A stretch of DNA of 64,000 nt from Amaricoccus sp. (GCF_017993425.1 NZ_JAGOMQ010000013.1:38201-102200); one strand, 5' to 3'; positions 54,438 to 63,869 are shown, counted from the stretch's first letter. Notes: generated from the letters alone by a model not told the origin. Numbers and translations are program-made.

Positions 54438-54705
54438 GCCGGCGCGTGACACACCCCTCGCCGGATCGCCCCGCCCCGGGGCCGGGCGCACGAGCGCCCG
54501 GTTCCCCGCCTGCCTGTCCCGCCGGAGGCGCGCCTTCGGCGCGTCGGAAGGCGCTCCGCGCCCCCGAGAGCCGCGCCGACGCTCCCCTCGAGTATCGCTC
54601 GGCCCGGGCGATGCGCCAGCGGCGGCAGCGCCTGCCTGCCCCCCGGCCTGGCGGATTCACGCTTCGCCTCCAGCCCTCGGAGACGGAAAGTCTGAAGCCG
54701 ATGGC

Positions 54706-54951
54706 CGACCGACCGAAGCGGGCTCTGCCCGCGAGGCTGCGGCGCGACAAGCGAAAGCACGGCTTTCGCCGCGCCGACGGCTGGAGCGCGTTGGCGCGGA
54801 GGCCGTCAGGGGCGCAGATTTCTCCCGAAGCGTGCAATCCGTCCGTGAGCGCCCCGGCGAGCGCGGAATCGCGCTCGCCCTTGGGGGGGCGATCGCGGAC
54901 GGATTTGCCACGGGTCAAATCCGTCGGCATTCAGCGTCGCGGCCCGTTCCC
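54706..54951 (-). repeat. Dispersed hairpin-rich repeat A, copy 2
   Basis: The inverted counterpart of 22805-23049. Its terminal inverted repeat is perfect here: GACGGATTTG (54898-54907) and CAAATCCGTC (54916-54925). Internal hairpins around CGAAAGCACGGCTTTCG and GCGGGCTCTGCCCGC are conserved with the other copy. Located in the cphA-cphB gap. Confidence 0.75.
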
Positions 54952-55141
54952 TCCCGATCCGTGGCTTCAGCCGGGATATGTGGATGCCGCAGGCTCCCCG
55001 GCAGGCGCTCGCGCCAGCCCGGGCAAGCGCGCCGACGCCCCCTTGGGATGTCGCTCGGCCCGGGCGCAACCGCCGACGCTGGCCGGAGGCGACGCGCTGA
55101 TCCGAGGCGATCGCGCAGCCTCCTTCGGGCCCCGGCCAGCC

Positions 55142-55214
55142 TATGGATAACTTCGTTATTAAGACTTTTATCAAGCAAAACCAACCAGATGACCCGCTTC
55201 CCACAATGCGGCAT
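55142..55214 (+). promoter_or_regulatory. AT-rich cphB upstream region
   Basis: About 45 bp of low-GC sequence starting with TATGGATAAC and followed by CTTCCCACAATGCGGCATTTT just before the cphB ATG. The layout resembles the ridA upstream region, with a near-palindrome where ridA has a perfect one. Probably the cphB promoter and operator; no experimental support. Confidence 0.4.
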
Positions 55215-55232
55215 TTTGCCCGGACGCGCGCG

Positions 55233-57386
55233 ATGAACCCGCCCCTGGCGAAGCTCGCCGTCATCGGCGGCCGGCTCGAGGACAACAACGAGGCGGTCTA
55301 CGCCGAGATGCATCGCCTCGCCGGCGGCCGCATCCTCGTCTTCCCGACCGCCTCCGCCGAGCCGGTCGAGGTCGCCGCCGAGCAGGTCGCCGCCTTCCGC
55401 GCCCACGGCTTCGAGGCCGAGACGGCGCCGCTCCACGCCGGCGGAACCACCGCCGACGACCCCGGCCTCGCCGCGCAGGTGGCGGCCTTCGGCAGCGTCT
55501 ACTTCACCGGCGGCGACCAGGCCCAGATCACCGCCGCCCTCGCGCCCTCGGGCCGCGAGACCGCCGCCCTCGCCGCCATCCGGGCGAGCCTCGCCGCCGG
55601 CGGCCTCCTCGCCGGCTCCTCCGCCGGCGCGGCGATGATGTCGGCGCCGATGCTCCTCGGCGGCACCTCGCTCGAGGCCCTCGTCCACGGCGTCACCGAC
55701 GATCCCGGCAAGCCCGGCCTCCTGATCGGCGACGGCCTCGGCTTCTTCCCCTTCGGCATGGTCGACCAGCACTTCATCAAGCGCGGCCGGCTCGGCCGGC
55801 TCGTCGTCGCCATGGCCGCCGCCGGGGTGCGCCGCGGCTTCGGCGTCGACGAGAACACCGCGCTCCTCGTCGAGGGGACGCGCGGCTGGGTCCGCGGCGA
55901 GTACGGCGTCATGCTCGTCGACCTCGGCGCCCGCAGCCGCGCCGGCGCCCTCGGCCCCGCCTTCCGGCTCAGCTACCTCGACGACGGCGACGCCATCGAC
56001 CTCGCCCGCTTCGAGCCCGAGCCCGGCCCCGCCAAGCGCCGCGTCCGCAAGCGCGAGCGCGTCTACCGCGCCCCGGCGCAGTCCCGCCGCAACGCCTTCG
56101 GCGCCTATACCCTCTACGACCTGATGGCCCGCCTCGCCCTCGGCGACCCCGACGCCTATTCCGCCGACGCCGCCTCCGCCTTCGACGCCCGCACCGGCGT
56201 CAACGTCACCGTCACGCTGGAGCGCGCCCGCCGCCGCACCCGCGCGCTGATCGCGACGCCGCCCTCCGGGCTGCGCATGACCGGCATCGACTTCCGCTGC
56301 TCGATCGCCGCCGAGCGGCTCAGCGCCACCCGCATCCGCGAGCGCATCGGCCGCCCCGCCCGCAGCTTCGGCATGGCCCCCGCGCCCGAGGCCCGCATCG
56401 TCCTCCTCGGCTCGGCGCCGACCACCGCCGACCCGGCCATGCTCGCCGCCGTCCTGCCGCTGCTGCGCGGCGGCCCGGTCGGCGTGCTCGCCGCCGCCTC
56501 CGCCGAGCCCGCCCGCGTCGCCCGCGAGCACGTCGTCCTGCTCCAGTCGCTCGGCCTCGAGGCCATCGACCTCGAGGCCACCATCGACACCGTCGAATAC
56601 GCCGCCACCGACGCCGACTTCCTCGAGACCGTCGGCGGCCTGCGCGCCCTGCTCTTCACCGGCGGCAACCAGACCCGCCTCGTCGAGACCCTGCTCCACC
56701 GCGGCGAGGAGAGCGCGCTCCTGCGCGCCGTCGCCCGCGCCCATGCGCAAGGCGCCGCCCTCGTCGCCGCCTCCGGCGCCGCCTCGGCGCTCTCCGGGGT
56801 GATGATCGCCGGCGGCTCCTCGCCCGAGGCGCTGCGCTTCGGCGTCGCCTCCGACGTCGGCCATCGCGGCCTCGCCATCCAGGAGGGCGTCGGCCTCTTC
56901 GGCGGCGGCGTCGTCGACCAGAACCTGATCGGCGGCGAGCGGCTGGGCCGCCTCCTCGTCGCCTGCGCCGAGGAGAGCGAGCGCTTCGGCGTCGGCGTCT
57001 GCGAGGACAGCGCGGCGATCTGGTCCGAGGCCGACGCCCGCATCGAGGCCGCCGGCCGCCACGGCGTCGTCCTCGTCGAGGTCGACCCGCTCGGCCTCGT
57101 CCTCCACAGCGACAGCTTCGTCGCCGAGGGCGTCCGCGTCACCATGCTCGCCCCCGGCGACGCCGCCGAGCTCCGCACCGGCACGGTGACCCGCGCCGGC
57201 GACCCCGCCGCCGCCGAGGCCCTGCTCCACGCCATGCTCGACACCCTCGCCGCCCAGGTCGGCGCCCGCGACGGCGACCCCCGCGCCCATGCCGGCGCCT
57301 GGGGCCCCCGCGGCGTCACCCTGCGCATCCGCCCCGAGCCCGGCCCCGCCGCCTCCATCGACCTCGAATGCCCCCGCGACGCGTGA
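55233..57386 (+). CDS. cphB: Two-domain cyanophycinase CphB with degenerate C-terminal domain
   Basis: A 717-residue protein made of two tandem cyanophycinase (S51-type) domains; ordinary CphB has about 270-300 residues. Domain 1 (1-260) is complete: FTGGDQ (Gln96), nucleophile Ser130 in LLAGSSAGAA, His180 in MVDQHFIKRGRLGRL and Glu207 in GVDENTA. A 110-residue linker follows. Domain 2 (about 385-640) keeps FTGGNQ and GERLGRL but has Gly515 where Ser130 aligns and Asn564 where His180 aligns, so it should be inactive. The enzyme cuts cyanophycin into beta-Asp-Arg dipeptides; the second half may bind polymer or stabilise the dimer. The ATG at 55233 begins the conserved LAVIGGRLEDN. Confidence 0.9.
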   Translation: MNPPLAKLAVIGGRLEDNNEAVYAEMHRLAGGRILVFPTASAEPVEVAAEQVAAFRAHGFEAETAPLHAGGTTADDPGLAAQVAAFGSVYFTGGDQAQITAALAPSGRETAALAAIRASLAAGGLLAGSSAGAAMMSAPMLLGGTSLEALVHGVTDDPGKPGLLIGDGLGFFPFGMVDQHFIKRGRLGRLVVAMAAAGVRRGFGVDENTALLVEGTRGWVRGEYGVMLVDLGARSRAGALGPAFRLSYLDDGDAIDLARFEPEPGPAKRRVRKRERVYRAPAQSRRNAFGAYTLYDLMARLALGDPDAYSADAASAFDARTGVNVTVTLERARRRTRALIATPPSGLRMTGIDFRCSIAAERLSATRIRERIGRPARSFGMAPAPEARIVLLGSAPTTADPAMLAAVLPLLRGGPVGVLAAASAEPARVAREHVVLLQSLGLEAIDLEATIDTVEYAATDADFLETVGGLRALLFTGGNQTRLVETLLHRGEESALLRAVARAHAQGAALVAASGAASALSGVMIAGGSSPEALRFGVASDVGHRGLAIQEGVGLFGGGVVDQNLIGGERLGRLLVACAEESERFGVGVCEDSAAIWSEADARIEAAGRHGVVLVEVDPLGLVLHSDSFVAEGVRVTMLAPGDAAELRTGTVTRAGDPAAAEALLHAMLDTLAAQVGARDGDPRAHAGAWGPRGVTLRIRPEPGPAASIDLECPRDA

Positions 57387-57398
57387 ACGCTCGGCTCA

Positions 57399-57424
57399 CG
57401 AGACGGCCGCCGGCGGCCGTCTCG
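57399..57424 (+). terminator. Palindromic hairpin after cphB
   Basis: A perfect 26-bp palindrome, CGAGACGGCCGCC/GGCGGCCGTCTCG, 12 bp after the cphB stop. There is no T-run, so it may act as a transcript end or stabiliser. Confidence 0.55.
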
Positions 57425-57676
57425 GGTCCCTGACGGGCGTCAACCTTCGTTGAGAAAGGGTTGACGCATCAGGAATTTATGCATGGTTTCAATATCTTGA
57501 TCCGAATTTCACGCGTGTGATCGCGCGGGGATCTCCCCTGGCGGGCCATCGGCCCGGCCTCGCCGGACGCCCGGGGGGCGCCGCCCCCGACAACCGGAAT
57601 CGGCGATCCGGCCGGCGATTCACCGGCTGCGAGAGTTGACCCGGCCCGCGAATAGCTCTACCGCTCCTCCCCGGAC
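57425..57676. other. 252-bp region upstream of tRNA-Gly
   Basis: Includes an AT-rich patch at 57449-57520 with a 13-codon frame (57480-57521) preceded by TTGACG, and a promoter-like TTGACC (57636-57641) with a 17-bp spacer and TACCGC (57659-57664) placed about 12 bp before the tRNA. I see no conserved protein. Confidence 0.45.
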
Positions 57677-57752
57677 GCGGGTGTAGCTCAGTTGGTAGAG
57701 CATCAGCTTCCCAAGCTGAGGGTCGCGGGTTCGAATCCCGTCGCCCGCTCCA
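57677..57752 (+). tRNA. tRNA-Gly (anticodon CCC)
   Basis: A 76-nt tRNA with the CCA end encoded. Acceptor arms GCGGGTG and CGCCCGC pair fully; the D-arm is GCTCAGTTGGTAGAGC, the anticodon loop TTCCCAA gives CCC, and the T-arm is CGGGTTCGAATCCCG. All consensus positions are present. It decodes GGG codons, which are common in this high-GC genome. Confidence 0.97.
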
Positions 57753-57815
57753 ATTCTCCCCATGGCAGGGGCAAGGGCTTGCCAGCGGCCCGCCTGCGCC
57801 TGGCGACGGCGCGCC

Positions 57816-58760
57816 ATGACATCGCTCGACCTCCTCCCGACCATGCCCGCGGTCCGCGGCGCGCTCACCCCGGCCCGACCGATGGCCGACCTGACCTGGC
57901 TCCGCGTCGGCGGCCCGGCGGACTGGCTCTTCCAGCCGGCCGACGAGGCCGACCTCGCCGCCTTCCTCGCCGCGCTGCCCGCCGGCGTCCCCGTCTTCCC
58001 GATGGGCGTCGGCTCCAACCTCATCGTCCGCGACGGCGGCGTCGAGGGCGTGGTGATCCGCCTTGGCCGCGGCTTCAACGGCATCCGCGTCGAGGGCGAG
58101 AACGTGATCGCCGGCGCCGCCGCCCTCGACGCCCACGTCGCCCGCAAGTCGGCCGAGGCCGGGGTCGACCTCGGCTTCCTGCGCACCATCCCCGGCTCCA
58201 TCGGCGGTGCGGCGCGGATGAACGCCGGCTGCTACGGCCTCTACACCCGCGACGCCTTCGTCTCCGCCCGCGCGGTGACCCGAACCGGCGAGGCCGTGAC
58301 CCTCGGGCCGGACGACATGGGCTTCGCCTACCGCTCCACGACGCTGCCGCCCGACATGGTGATCGTCGAGGTGACCCTGACCGGCCCCCGCGACGCGCCC
58401 GAGGCGATCGCGGCGCGGATGGACGAGCAACTCGCCCGCCGCGACGCCAGCCAGCCGACGAAGGACCGCTCGGCGGGCTCGACCTTCCGCAACCCGGCCG
58501 GGTTCTCCTCGACCGGCAAGGCGGACGACGTCCATGACCTCAAGGCCTGGAAGCTCATCCAGGACGCCGGCATGAAGGGCGCAACCCTGGGTGGAGCGCA
58601 GATGTCCCCCATGCACGCGAACTTCCTGGTCAACGCCGGGGGGGCGAGCGCCGCCGATCTGGAGAATCTCGGCGAGCTGGTGCGAAAAAGGGTTTGGGAA
58701 TCCTCAGGGATAACGCTAGAGTGGGAAATCATGCGGGTGGGCAGATCCCTCCCGGCATGA
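57816..58760 (+). CDS. murB: UDP-N-acetylenolpyruvoylglucosamine reductase
   Basis: A 314-residue FAD enzyme that makes UDP-N-acetylmuramic acid for peptidoglycan. FAD-binding motifs: [18 protein letters not shown] and [21 protein letters not shown]; the catalytic Ser lies in [14 protein letters not shown] and the closing Glu in [10 protein letters not shown] and [13 protein letters not shown]. It is the short MurB type. First gene of the division and cell-wall cluster, 63 bp after the tRNA. Confidence 0.95.
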   Translation: MTSLDLLPTMPAVRGALTPARPMADLTWLRVGGPADWLFQPADEADLAAFLAALPAGVPVFPMGVGSNLIVRDGGVEGVVIRLGRGFNGIRVEGENVIAGAAALDAHVARKSAEAGVDLGFLRTIPGSIGGAARMNAGCYGLYTRDAFVSARAVTRTGEAVTLGPDDMGFAYRSTTLPPDMVIVEVTLTGPRDAPEAIAARMDEQLARRDASQPTKDRSAGSTFRNPAGFSSTGKADDVHDLKAWKLIQDAGMKGATLGGAQMSPMHANFLVNAGGASAADLENLGELVRKRVWESSGITLEWEIMRVGRSLPA

Positions 58761-58812
58761 GGCTGACCCCGAGCAAGGCCGCAAAGGCCATGGGGCGGAC
58801 AATGAGGCGGGC

Positions 58813-59727
58813 ATGTCGAGCAGGACACGCGCCCGCATCGCGGTGCTTATGGGCGGCCGCTCGGCCGAGCGCGAGGTTTCGCTCTCGTCGGGCCGCGAAT
58901 GTGCAGCCGCGCTGCGGCAGGAAGGCTATGACGTCGTCGAGATCGACGCCGGCCCCGACCTCGCGCGCGCGCTGGTCGAGGCCGCCCCCGACGTAGCCTT
59001 CAACGCGCTGCACGGCCGCTGGGGCGAGGACGGCTGCGTCCAGGGCCTGCTCGAATGGCTCGCCATCCCCTACACCCATTCCGGCGTGCTCGCCTCGGCG
59101 CTGGCCATGGACAAGATCCGCGCCAAGCAGGTCTTCGCCGCCGCCGGCCTGCCGGTGGCCGAGGGCCGCCTCGTCTGCAAGACGGAGGCGCGCGGCCATC
59201 ACCCGATGCCGCCGCCCTACGTGATCAAGCCGGTCAACGAGGGCTCCTCCGTCGGCGTCTACCTCGTCGCCGAGGGGGCGAACGGCCCGGCCCAGGTCGC
59301 CGACGACATGCCCGAGGTGCTGATGGTCGAGGCCTACGTGCCCGGCCGCGAGATGACCGTCACCGTGATGGGCGACCGGCCGCTGGCGGTCACGGACATC
59401 CTCTCCGACGGCTGGTACGACTACCACGCCAAGTATGCTCCCGGCGGCTCGCGCCACGTGGTGCCCGCCGAGATCCCGGCGGAGATCGAGGCGGCCTGCC
59501 TCGACCAGGCGCTGCGCGCCCACCGCGCCGTGGGCTGCCGCGGCGTCAGCCGCACGGACTTCCGCTGGGACGAGGCGCGCGGCCTCGACGGGCTGATCGT
59601 GCTGGAGATCAACACCCAGCCCGGCATGACGCCCACCTCGCTCGCGCCCGAGCAGGCGGCGCATTGCGGCATGAGCTTCGGCGATCTGGTGCGCTGGATG
59701 GTGGAGGACGCCTCGTGCTCCCGGTAG
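58813..59727 (+). CDS. ddl: D-alanine-D-alanine ligase
   Basis: A 304-residue ATP-grasp ligase that makes the D-Ala-D-Ala dipeptide of peptidoglycan precursors. The N-terminus [17 protein letters not shown], the conserved [17 protein letters not shown], the ATP-grasp [16 protein letters not shown], and [20 protein letters not shown] with the Mg ligands are all present. Gap to murB is 52 bp; the end overlaps the ftsQ start by 13 bp. Confidence 0.96.
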   Translation: MSSRTRARIAVLMGGRSAEREVSLSSGRECAAALRQEGYDVVEIDAGPDLARALVEAAPDVAFNALHGRWGEDGCVQGLLEWLAIPYTHSGVLASALAMDKIRAKQVFAAAGLPVAEGRLVCKTEARGHHPMPPPYVIKPVNEGSSVGVYLVAEGANGPAQVADDMPEVLMVEAYVPGREMTVTVMGDRPLAVTDILSDGWYDYHAKYAPGGSRHVVPAEIPAEIEAACLDQALRAHRAVGCRGVSRTDFRWDEARGLDGLIVLEINTQPGMTPTSLAPEQAAHCGMSFGDLVRWMVEDASCSR

Positions 59728-60623
59728 CCGTCCACCCCGGCCGCCCCCCGGCCGTCCGCCCCGGCCCGCGCCGCGACCCGGCGCCGTCGCGGCTCCGCTA
59801 CCGGCTGAACCGGCTGTGGCTGCGGCCGTCGTTCCGCCGCCTCGTCAACTTCGGCGTGCCGATGCTGGCCGGGATCCTCGCCGTCTGGACCCTCGCGGCG
59901 GAGCTCGACCTGAAGGCCCGGGCGGTCCTCGCCTACGAGAACCTCAGGTCCAGCCTGATCGAGCGACCCTCCTTCCTCATCACCCGCATCGACGTGCCCG
60001 GCGTCACCCCCGATCTCGCCGAGGCGATCCGCGTCGCCGCCTTCGTCGACCTGCCCGTCAGCTCGCTCGAGGTCGACGTCGGCGCGGTGCGCGAGCGCGT
60101 CGAGGCGCTCTCCGCCGTCGAGCGCGCCTCCGTCCGGGCGCTGGCCGGCGGCAGCCTCGAGATCCGCGCCATCGAGCGGATCCCCGTCGTCGTCTGGCGC
60201 AGCCCCGACGGGGTGATGCTCCTCGACCACGCCGGCGTGCGCGTCGCCGAGATCGACAGCCGCCTGCGCCGGCCCGACCTGCCGCTGATCGCCGGCGAGG
60301 GCGCCGACGCCGCGGTGCCGGAGGCGCTGGCGCTCCTCCAGGACGCGCAGCCGATCCTCGACCGCATCCGCGGCCTCGTCCGCGTCGGCGAGCGGCGCTG
60401 GGACCTCGTGCTCGACCGCGACCAGGCGATCCTCCTGCCCGAGACCGACCCGCTCGGCGCGCTCCGCCGGGTGATGGCGCTCGACGCCGCCGAGGAGATG
60501 CTGTCGCGCGACGTCAGCGTCGTCGATTTCCGCGACCCGGCCCGGCCGGCGCTCAGGCTCAACGAACACGCGCAGGCCGAGCTGGCTCGCCTGCGCAAGG
60601 AGATGAAGGGAGAGGACGCATGA
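59715..60623 (+). CDS. ftsQ: Cell division protein FtsQ
   Basis: A 302-residue bitopic divisome protein: basic cytoplasmic N-terminus, one helix (about 43-60, [19 protein letters not shown]), then a POTRA domain starting [11 protein letters not shown] and the FtsQ domain ([43 protein letters not shown]). It recruits FtsL/FtsB. The GTG at 59715 is inferred because the frame is open there within the ddl end and no ATG precedes the conserved part. Stop overlaps the ftsA start by ATGA. Confidence 0.88.
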   Translation: MLPVAVHPGRPPAVRPGPRRDPAPSRLRYRLNRLWLRPSFRRLVNFGVPMLAGILAVWTLAAELDLKARAVLAYENLRSSLIERPSFLITRIDVPGVTPDLAEAIRVAAFVDLPVSSLEVDVGAVRERVEALSAVERASVRALAGGSLEIRAIERIPVVVWRSPDGVMLLDHAGVRVAEIDSRLRRPDLPLIAGEGADAAVPEALALLQDAQPILDRIRGLVRVGERRWDLVLDRDQAILLPETDPLGALRRVMALDAAEEMLSRDVSVVDFRDPARPALRLNEHAQAELARLRKEMKGEDA

Positions 60624-61957
60624 GGCGACAGCTCTACGAGGTGCAGCGCGCGATGCGGGCGCGGCGCGAGGCGGCGCTGAGGCGCGGCGTCATCGCCGTG
60701 CTCGACATCGGCACCTCGAAGGTCTCCTGCCTCGTCCTCCAGTTCGTCCCCTCCGACGACGAGAGCGACGCCCCCGACGCCCGCCCGACGCTGACGCAGG
60801 GCGCCTTCCGCGTCATCGGCGCCTCCAACACCCGCTCCCGCGGCGTCGCCTTCGGCGAGATCGCCGCGATGGAGGAATGCGAGCGCGCCATCCGCACGGC
60901 GATCCAGGCGGCGCAGAAGATGGCCTCGCTGCGGGTCGACCACGTCATCGTCTCCTTCGCCGGCGGCAGGCCGCGCAGCTACGGCTGCACCGGCGAGACC
61001 GAGGTCGAGCACGGCGCCGTCGCCGAGCGCGACATCGGCCACGTGCTCGCCGCCTGCGACATCCCCGACTACGGCCAGGACCGCGAGGCGCTGCACGCGC
61101 TCCCCGTGAACTTCTGCCTCGACAACCGCACCGGCCTCACCGACCCGCGCGGGCAGATCGGCAAGATCCTCGCCGTCGACATGCACCTGCTGACGATCGC
61201 GGCCACCCCGCTCCGCAACGTGCTGCACTGCATCCGCCGCTGCGACCTCGAGCTCGCCGGCGTGGTGGTCGCCCCCTACGCCTCCGGCCTCGCCAGCCTC
61301 GTCGAGGACGAGCAGGAGCTCGGCGCCGCCTGCGTCGACATCGGCGGCGGCGTCACCGGCCTCTCGGTCTTCGTCCGCCGGCAGATGATCTACGCCGACA
61401 CGGTGCGCATGGGCGGCGTCCACGTCACCTCCGACATCTGCCAGGGCCTGCAGGTCTCGATGCAGGACGCCGAGCGGCTGAAGACCATGCACGGCGGCCT
61501 GATCGCCACCGGCCTCGACGACCGCGAGATGATCGAGCTGCCCTCGATCCTCGGCGACTGGGACCACGACCGCCGCCAGATCTCGCGCGCCGAGCTGATC
61601 GGCGTGATGCGCCCCCGCGTCGAGGAGATCCTCGAGGAGGTCCGCGCCCGCCTCGACGCCTCGGGATTCGAGTACCTGCCGAGCCAGCGCATCGTGCTGA
61701 CCGGCGGCTCCGCGCAGATCCCCGGCCTCGAGTTCGTGGCGAGCCACATCCTCGGCCGCCAGTGCCGGGTGGGCAAGCCGCTCCGGGTGCAGGGCCTGCC
61801 GCAGTCGGCGACCGGCGCCGCCTTCTCCACCGCGGTCGGCCTCGCCATGCACGTGAGCCACCCGCAGGACGAATGCTGGGACTTCGAGATGCCCGCAGAC
61901 CGCCAGGGAGCCCGCCGGGTGTCGCGGGCGTTGCGCTGGTTCAGGGAGAACTGGTAA
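60620..61957 (+). CDS. ftsA: Cell division protein FtsA
   Basis: A 445-residue actin-like ATPase that tethers FtsZ to the membrane. ASKHA motifs: VIAVLDIGTSKVSCLVL (phosphate 1), ACVDIGGGVTGLSVFV (phosphate 2) and RIVLTGGSAQIPGLEF (adenosine). The C-terminal amphipathic helix (SRALRWFRENW) is the membrane-targeting sequence. Coupled to ftsQ by a 4-base overlap; 191 bp separate it from ftsZ. Confidence 0.95.
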   Translation: MRRQLYEVQRAMRARREAALRRGVIAVLDIGTSKVSCLVLQFVPSDDESDAPDARPTLTQGAFRVIGASNTRSRGVAFGEIAAMEECERAIRTAIQAAQKMASLRVDHVIVSFAGGRPRSYGCTGETEVEHGAVAERDIGHVLAACDIPDYGQDREALHALPVNFCLDNRTGLTDPRGQIGKILAVDMHLLTIAATPLRNVLHCIRRCDLELAGVVVAPYASGLASLVEDEQELGAACVDIGGGVTGLSVFVRRQMIYADTVRMGGVHVTSDICQGLQVSMQDAERLKTMHGGLIATGLDDREMIELPSILGDWDHDRRQISRAELIGVMRPRVEEILEEVRARLDASGFEYLPSQRIVLTGGSAQIPGLEFVASHILGRQCRVGKPLRVQGLPQSATGAAFSTAVGLAMHVSHPQDECWDFEMPADRQGARRVSRALRWFRENW

Positions 61958-61989
61958 ATCGTGTGGCAGTTCGGTCGCATACACGGTGA

Positions 61990-62046
61990 TGTTGTGAGCT
62001 TCCACAACATATTGAGGTTGACATGTGGATTCTGCGTGACCCTAGC
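61990..62046 (+). promoter_or_regulatory. Candidate ftsZ promoter with upstream inverted repeat
   Basis: A perfect TTGACA (62018-62023) with a 17-bp spacer leads to CCTAGC (62041-62046), a weak -10. Just upstream, TGTTGTG/CACAACA arms (61990-61996 and 62003-62009) form an inverted repeat that could be an operator or the ftsA transcript end. A GTTAAC lies at 62057-62062. Confidence 0.5.
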
Positions 62047-62148
62047 GCGAGGATCCGTTAACTTTCCAAGTTACGGAGCAGGCCGCGGGCGCGGGGAAAA
62101 CCGCGGCGGAGTCACGAGGCAGGGGCAACAGGACAGGCGGACGACAAA

Positions 62149-63669
62149 ATGGCGCTGAAACTCTCGATACCGGTCACCAACGACCTCAGCCCCCGGATCA
62201 CGGTCATCGGCGTCGGCGGCGCCGGCGGCAACGCGGTCAACAACATGATCGACAAGGCGCTGGAGGGCTGCGAGTTCGTCGTCGCCAACACCGACGCCCA
62301 GGCGCTCCAGCAGAGCCGCGCCACCAACAAGCTCCAGCTCGGCGCCCGCGTGACCGAGGGCCTCGGCGCCGGCGCGCGTCCCGAGGTCGGCGCCGCCGCG
62401 GCGGAGGAGTCGATCGAGGACATCGTCGAGCGGCTGGCGAGCTGCCACATGTGCTTCATCACCGCCGGCATGGGCGGCGGCACCGGCACCGGCGCCGCCC
62501 CGATCATCGCCAAGGCGGCGCGCGAGATGGGCGTGCTGACCGTCGGCGTCGTGACCAAGCCCTTCCAGTTCGAGGGCGCCCGGCGGATGCGCCAGGCCGA
62601 GGCCGGCGTCGAGGAGCTGCAGCGCCACGTCGACACGCTGATCATCATCCCGAACCAGAACCTGTTCCGGCTCGCCAACGAGAAGACCACCTTCACCGAG
62701 GCGTTCTCCCTCGCCGACGACGTGCTCTACCAGGGCGTCAAGGGCGTGACCGACCTGATGGTCCGCCCCGGCATCATCAACCTCGACTTCGCCGACGTGC
62801 GCGCGGTGATGAGCGAGATGGGCAAGGCGATGATGGGCACCGGCGAGAGCGCCGGCGAGGATCGCGCCGTGCAGGCGGCGGAGAAGGCGATCGCCAACCC
62901 GCTCCTCGACGAGATCAGCCTCAAGGGCGCCAAGGGCGTGCTGATCAACATCACCGCGGGCCCGGACCTGACGCTCTTCGAGCTCGACGAGGCGGCCAAC
63001 CGCATCCGCGCCGAGGTCGACCCGGACGCCAACATCATGGTCGGCTCGACGCTCGACCCGGAGATGGCCGGCCAGATGCGCGTCAGCGTCGTCGCCACCG
63101 GCATCGACGCCGTCGCGAGGGCCGAGGCCATGCCGGTGCGCCGCGCGACTGCCGAGCCGATCGCCGCGCCGGCGCCCGCGCCCGCCCGGCCTGCGGCCGC
63201 CGCCTTCCCGGCGCCGGCGCGCGCGCCCGAGCCGGCCGCCCCGCCGGCGCACTTCGCCGATCGCCGCGAGCCCGAGGCCGAGGACCGCTCCGAGCTCTTC
63301 GCCGAGCCGGCCGCCGCCGCGCCGGTGCCGCAGCCGGCCCCCGTCGCCGGCGCGCCGCGCCGCGCCGGCGATCCCTCGCCCGAGGCGCTCGCCCGGCTGC
63401 AGCGCGCCGTGCAGAACGTGCCCAAGGCGGCGCCGATGGCCGCGTCCGCGGCGACGGCGGCCGAGCCGCGGCGGGACGCCGACCGCGGCAGCAGGCTCAC
63501 CATCAACAGCCTGATCCACCGCATGACCGGCCAGGTCGGCCGCGAGGACGCCCCGCTGCGCCCCCGCGCCGCCGAGCCGGCGAGCCGGCCCGCCCAGGAC
63601 GCCGGCTACGAGGACCAAGATCGCGAACGCGTCGACATCCCCGCCTTCCTTCGCAGGCAGGCGAACTGA
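62149..63669 (+). CDS. ftsZ: Cell division GTPase FtsZ
   Basis: A 506-residue tubulin-like GTPase that forms the division ring. The nucleotide-binding motifs are [18 protein letters not shown] and the signature [15 protein letters not shown] near residue 110. The GTPase core ends around 325, followed by a long Ala/Pro-rich linker (about 325-490) and the conserved C-terminal peptide [10 protein letters not shown], which binds FtsA. The long linker is usual in alphaproteobacteria. Confidence 0.97.
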   Translation: MALKLSIPVTNDLSPRITVIGVGGAGGNAVNNMIDKALEGCEFVVANTDAQALQQSRATNKLQLGARVTEGLGAGARPEVGAAAAEESIEDIVERLASCHMCFITAGMGGGTGTGAAPIIAKAAREMGVLTVGVVTKPFQFEGARRMRQAEAGVEELQRHVDTLIIIPNQNLFRLANEKTTFTEAFSLADDVLYQGVKGVTDLMVRPGIINLDFADVRAVMSEMGKAMMGTGESAGEDRAVQAAEKAIANPLLDEISLKGAKGVLINITAGPDLTLFELDEAANRIRAEVDPDANIMVGSTLDPEMAGQMRVSVVATGIDAVARAEAMPVRRATAEPIAAPAPAPARPAAAAFPAPARAPEPAAPPAHFADRREPEAEDRSELFAEPAAAAPVPQPAPVAGAPRRAGDPSPEALARLQRAVQNVPKAAPMAASAATAAEPRRDADRGSRLTINSLIHRMTGQVGREDAPLRPRAAEPASRPAQDAGYEDQDRERVDIPAFLRRQAN

Positions 63670-63705
63670 CGGACCGGCCATAAGGGCTGCTTGCCGCCCG
63701 GCCCG

Positions 63706-63738
63706 GGGCGCCCGCCATGCGGGCGCCCGTTTTCTTTC
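63706..63738 (+). terminator. Intrinsic terminator after ftsZ
   Basis: Perfect 10-bp arms GGGCGCCCGC and GCGGGCGCCC around a CAT loop, followed by GTTTTCTTTC. It lies 36 bp after the ftsZ stop and is the clearest intrinsic terminator in the window. Confidence 0.9.
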
Positions 63739-63740
63739 AC

Positions 63741-63834
63741 GATACGATGCCAGGGCCGCGCACCCTCATGGCCAATGCCCGCAATGCTGCTGGACGAGCC
63801 CGGGCAAATGCGAACGGGCGAGGTCTCGATCATG
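63741..63834 (+). repeat. Dispersed repeat B, copy 2
   Basis: The inverted counterpart of 19105-19196. It contains a 26-codon frame (63775-63855) reading MPAMLLDEPGQMRTGEVSIM and then a short end; the core LLDExxQMRTGxxSIM is shared with copy 1. It lies between the ftsZ terminator and the right edge, where the next gene (usually lpxC in this gene order) would be expected. Confidence 0.6.
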
Positions 63835-63839
63835 CCTAT

Positions 63840-63869
63840 TTGCGCGCAAATATAATTCGAAATATATTT
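63840..63869. repeat. AT-rich palindromic motif, copy 2
   Basis: A 30-bp low-GC motif with TTGCGCGCAAATATAATTCG followed by AAATATATTT, nearly identical to 2114-2143. It directly follows dispersed repeat B copy 2. The remaining 63870-64000 shows no gene. Confidence 0.55.

Larger units (their letters stand above)
54438..55232. other. 795-bp gap between cphA and cphB, repeat-rich
   Basis: Holds dispersed repeat A copy 2 (54706-54951), two 38-bp direct repeats (54573-54610 and 55029-55066, 6 mismatches) that flank it, and an AT-rich promoter-like stretch at 55142-55220 before cphB. Reading frames across it match no known protein family; long frames here are by-products of GC bias. Confidence 0.6.

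Noticed and set aside
57480..57521. 13-codon gene with upstream TTGACG before the tRNA
   Set aside because: Too short to judge, no homologous second copy and only a poor -10; noted as part of the intergenic description.
58757..58996. Small gene between murB and ddl overlapping the murB stop by ATGA
   Set aside because: Most of it overlaps the ddl coding start in another frame and the peptide is basic and featureless.
62057..62074. Full CtrA site before ftsZ (GTTAAC followed by AGTTAC)
   Set aside because: The spacing between half-sites does not fit TTAA-N7-TTAAC; only one half-site is convincing.
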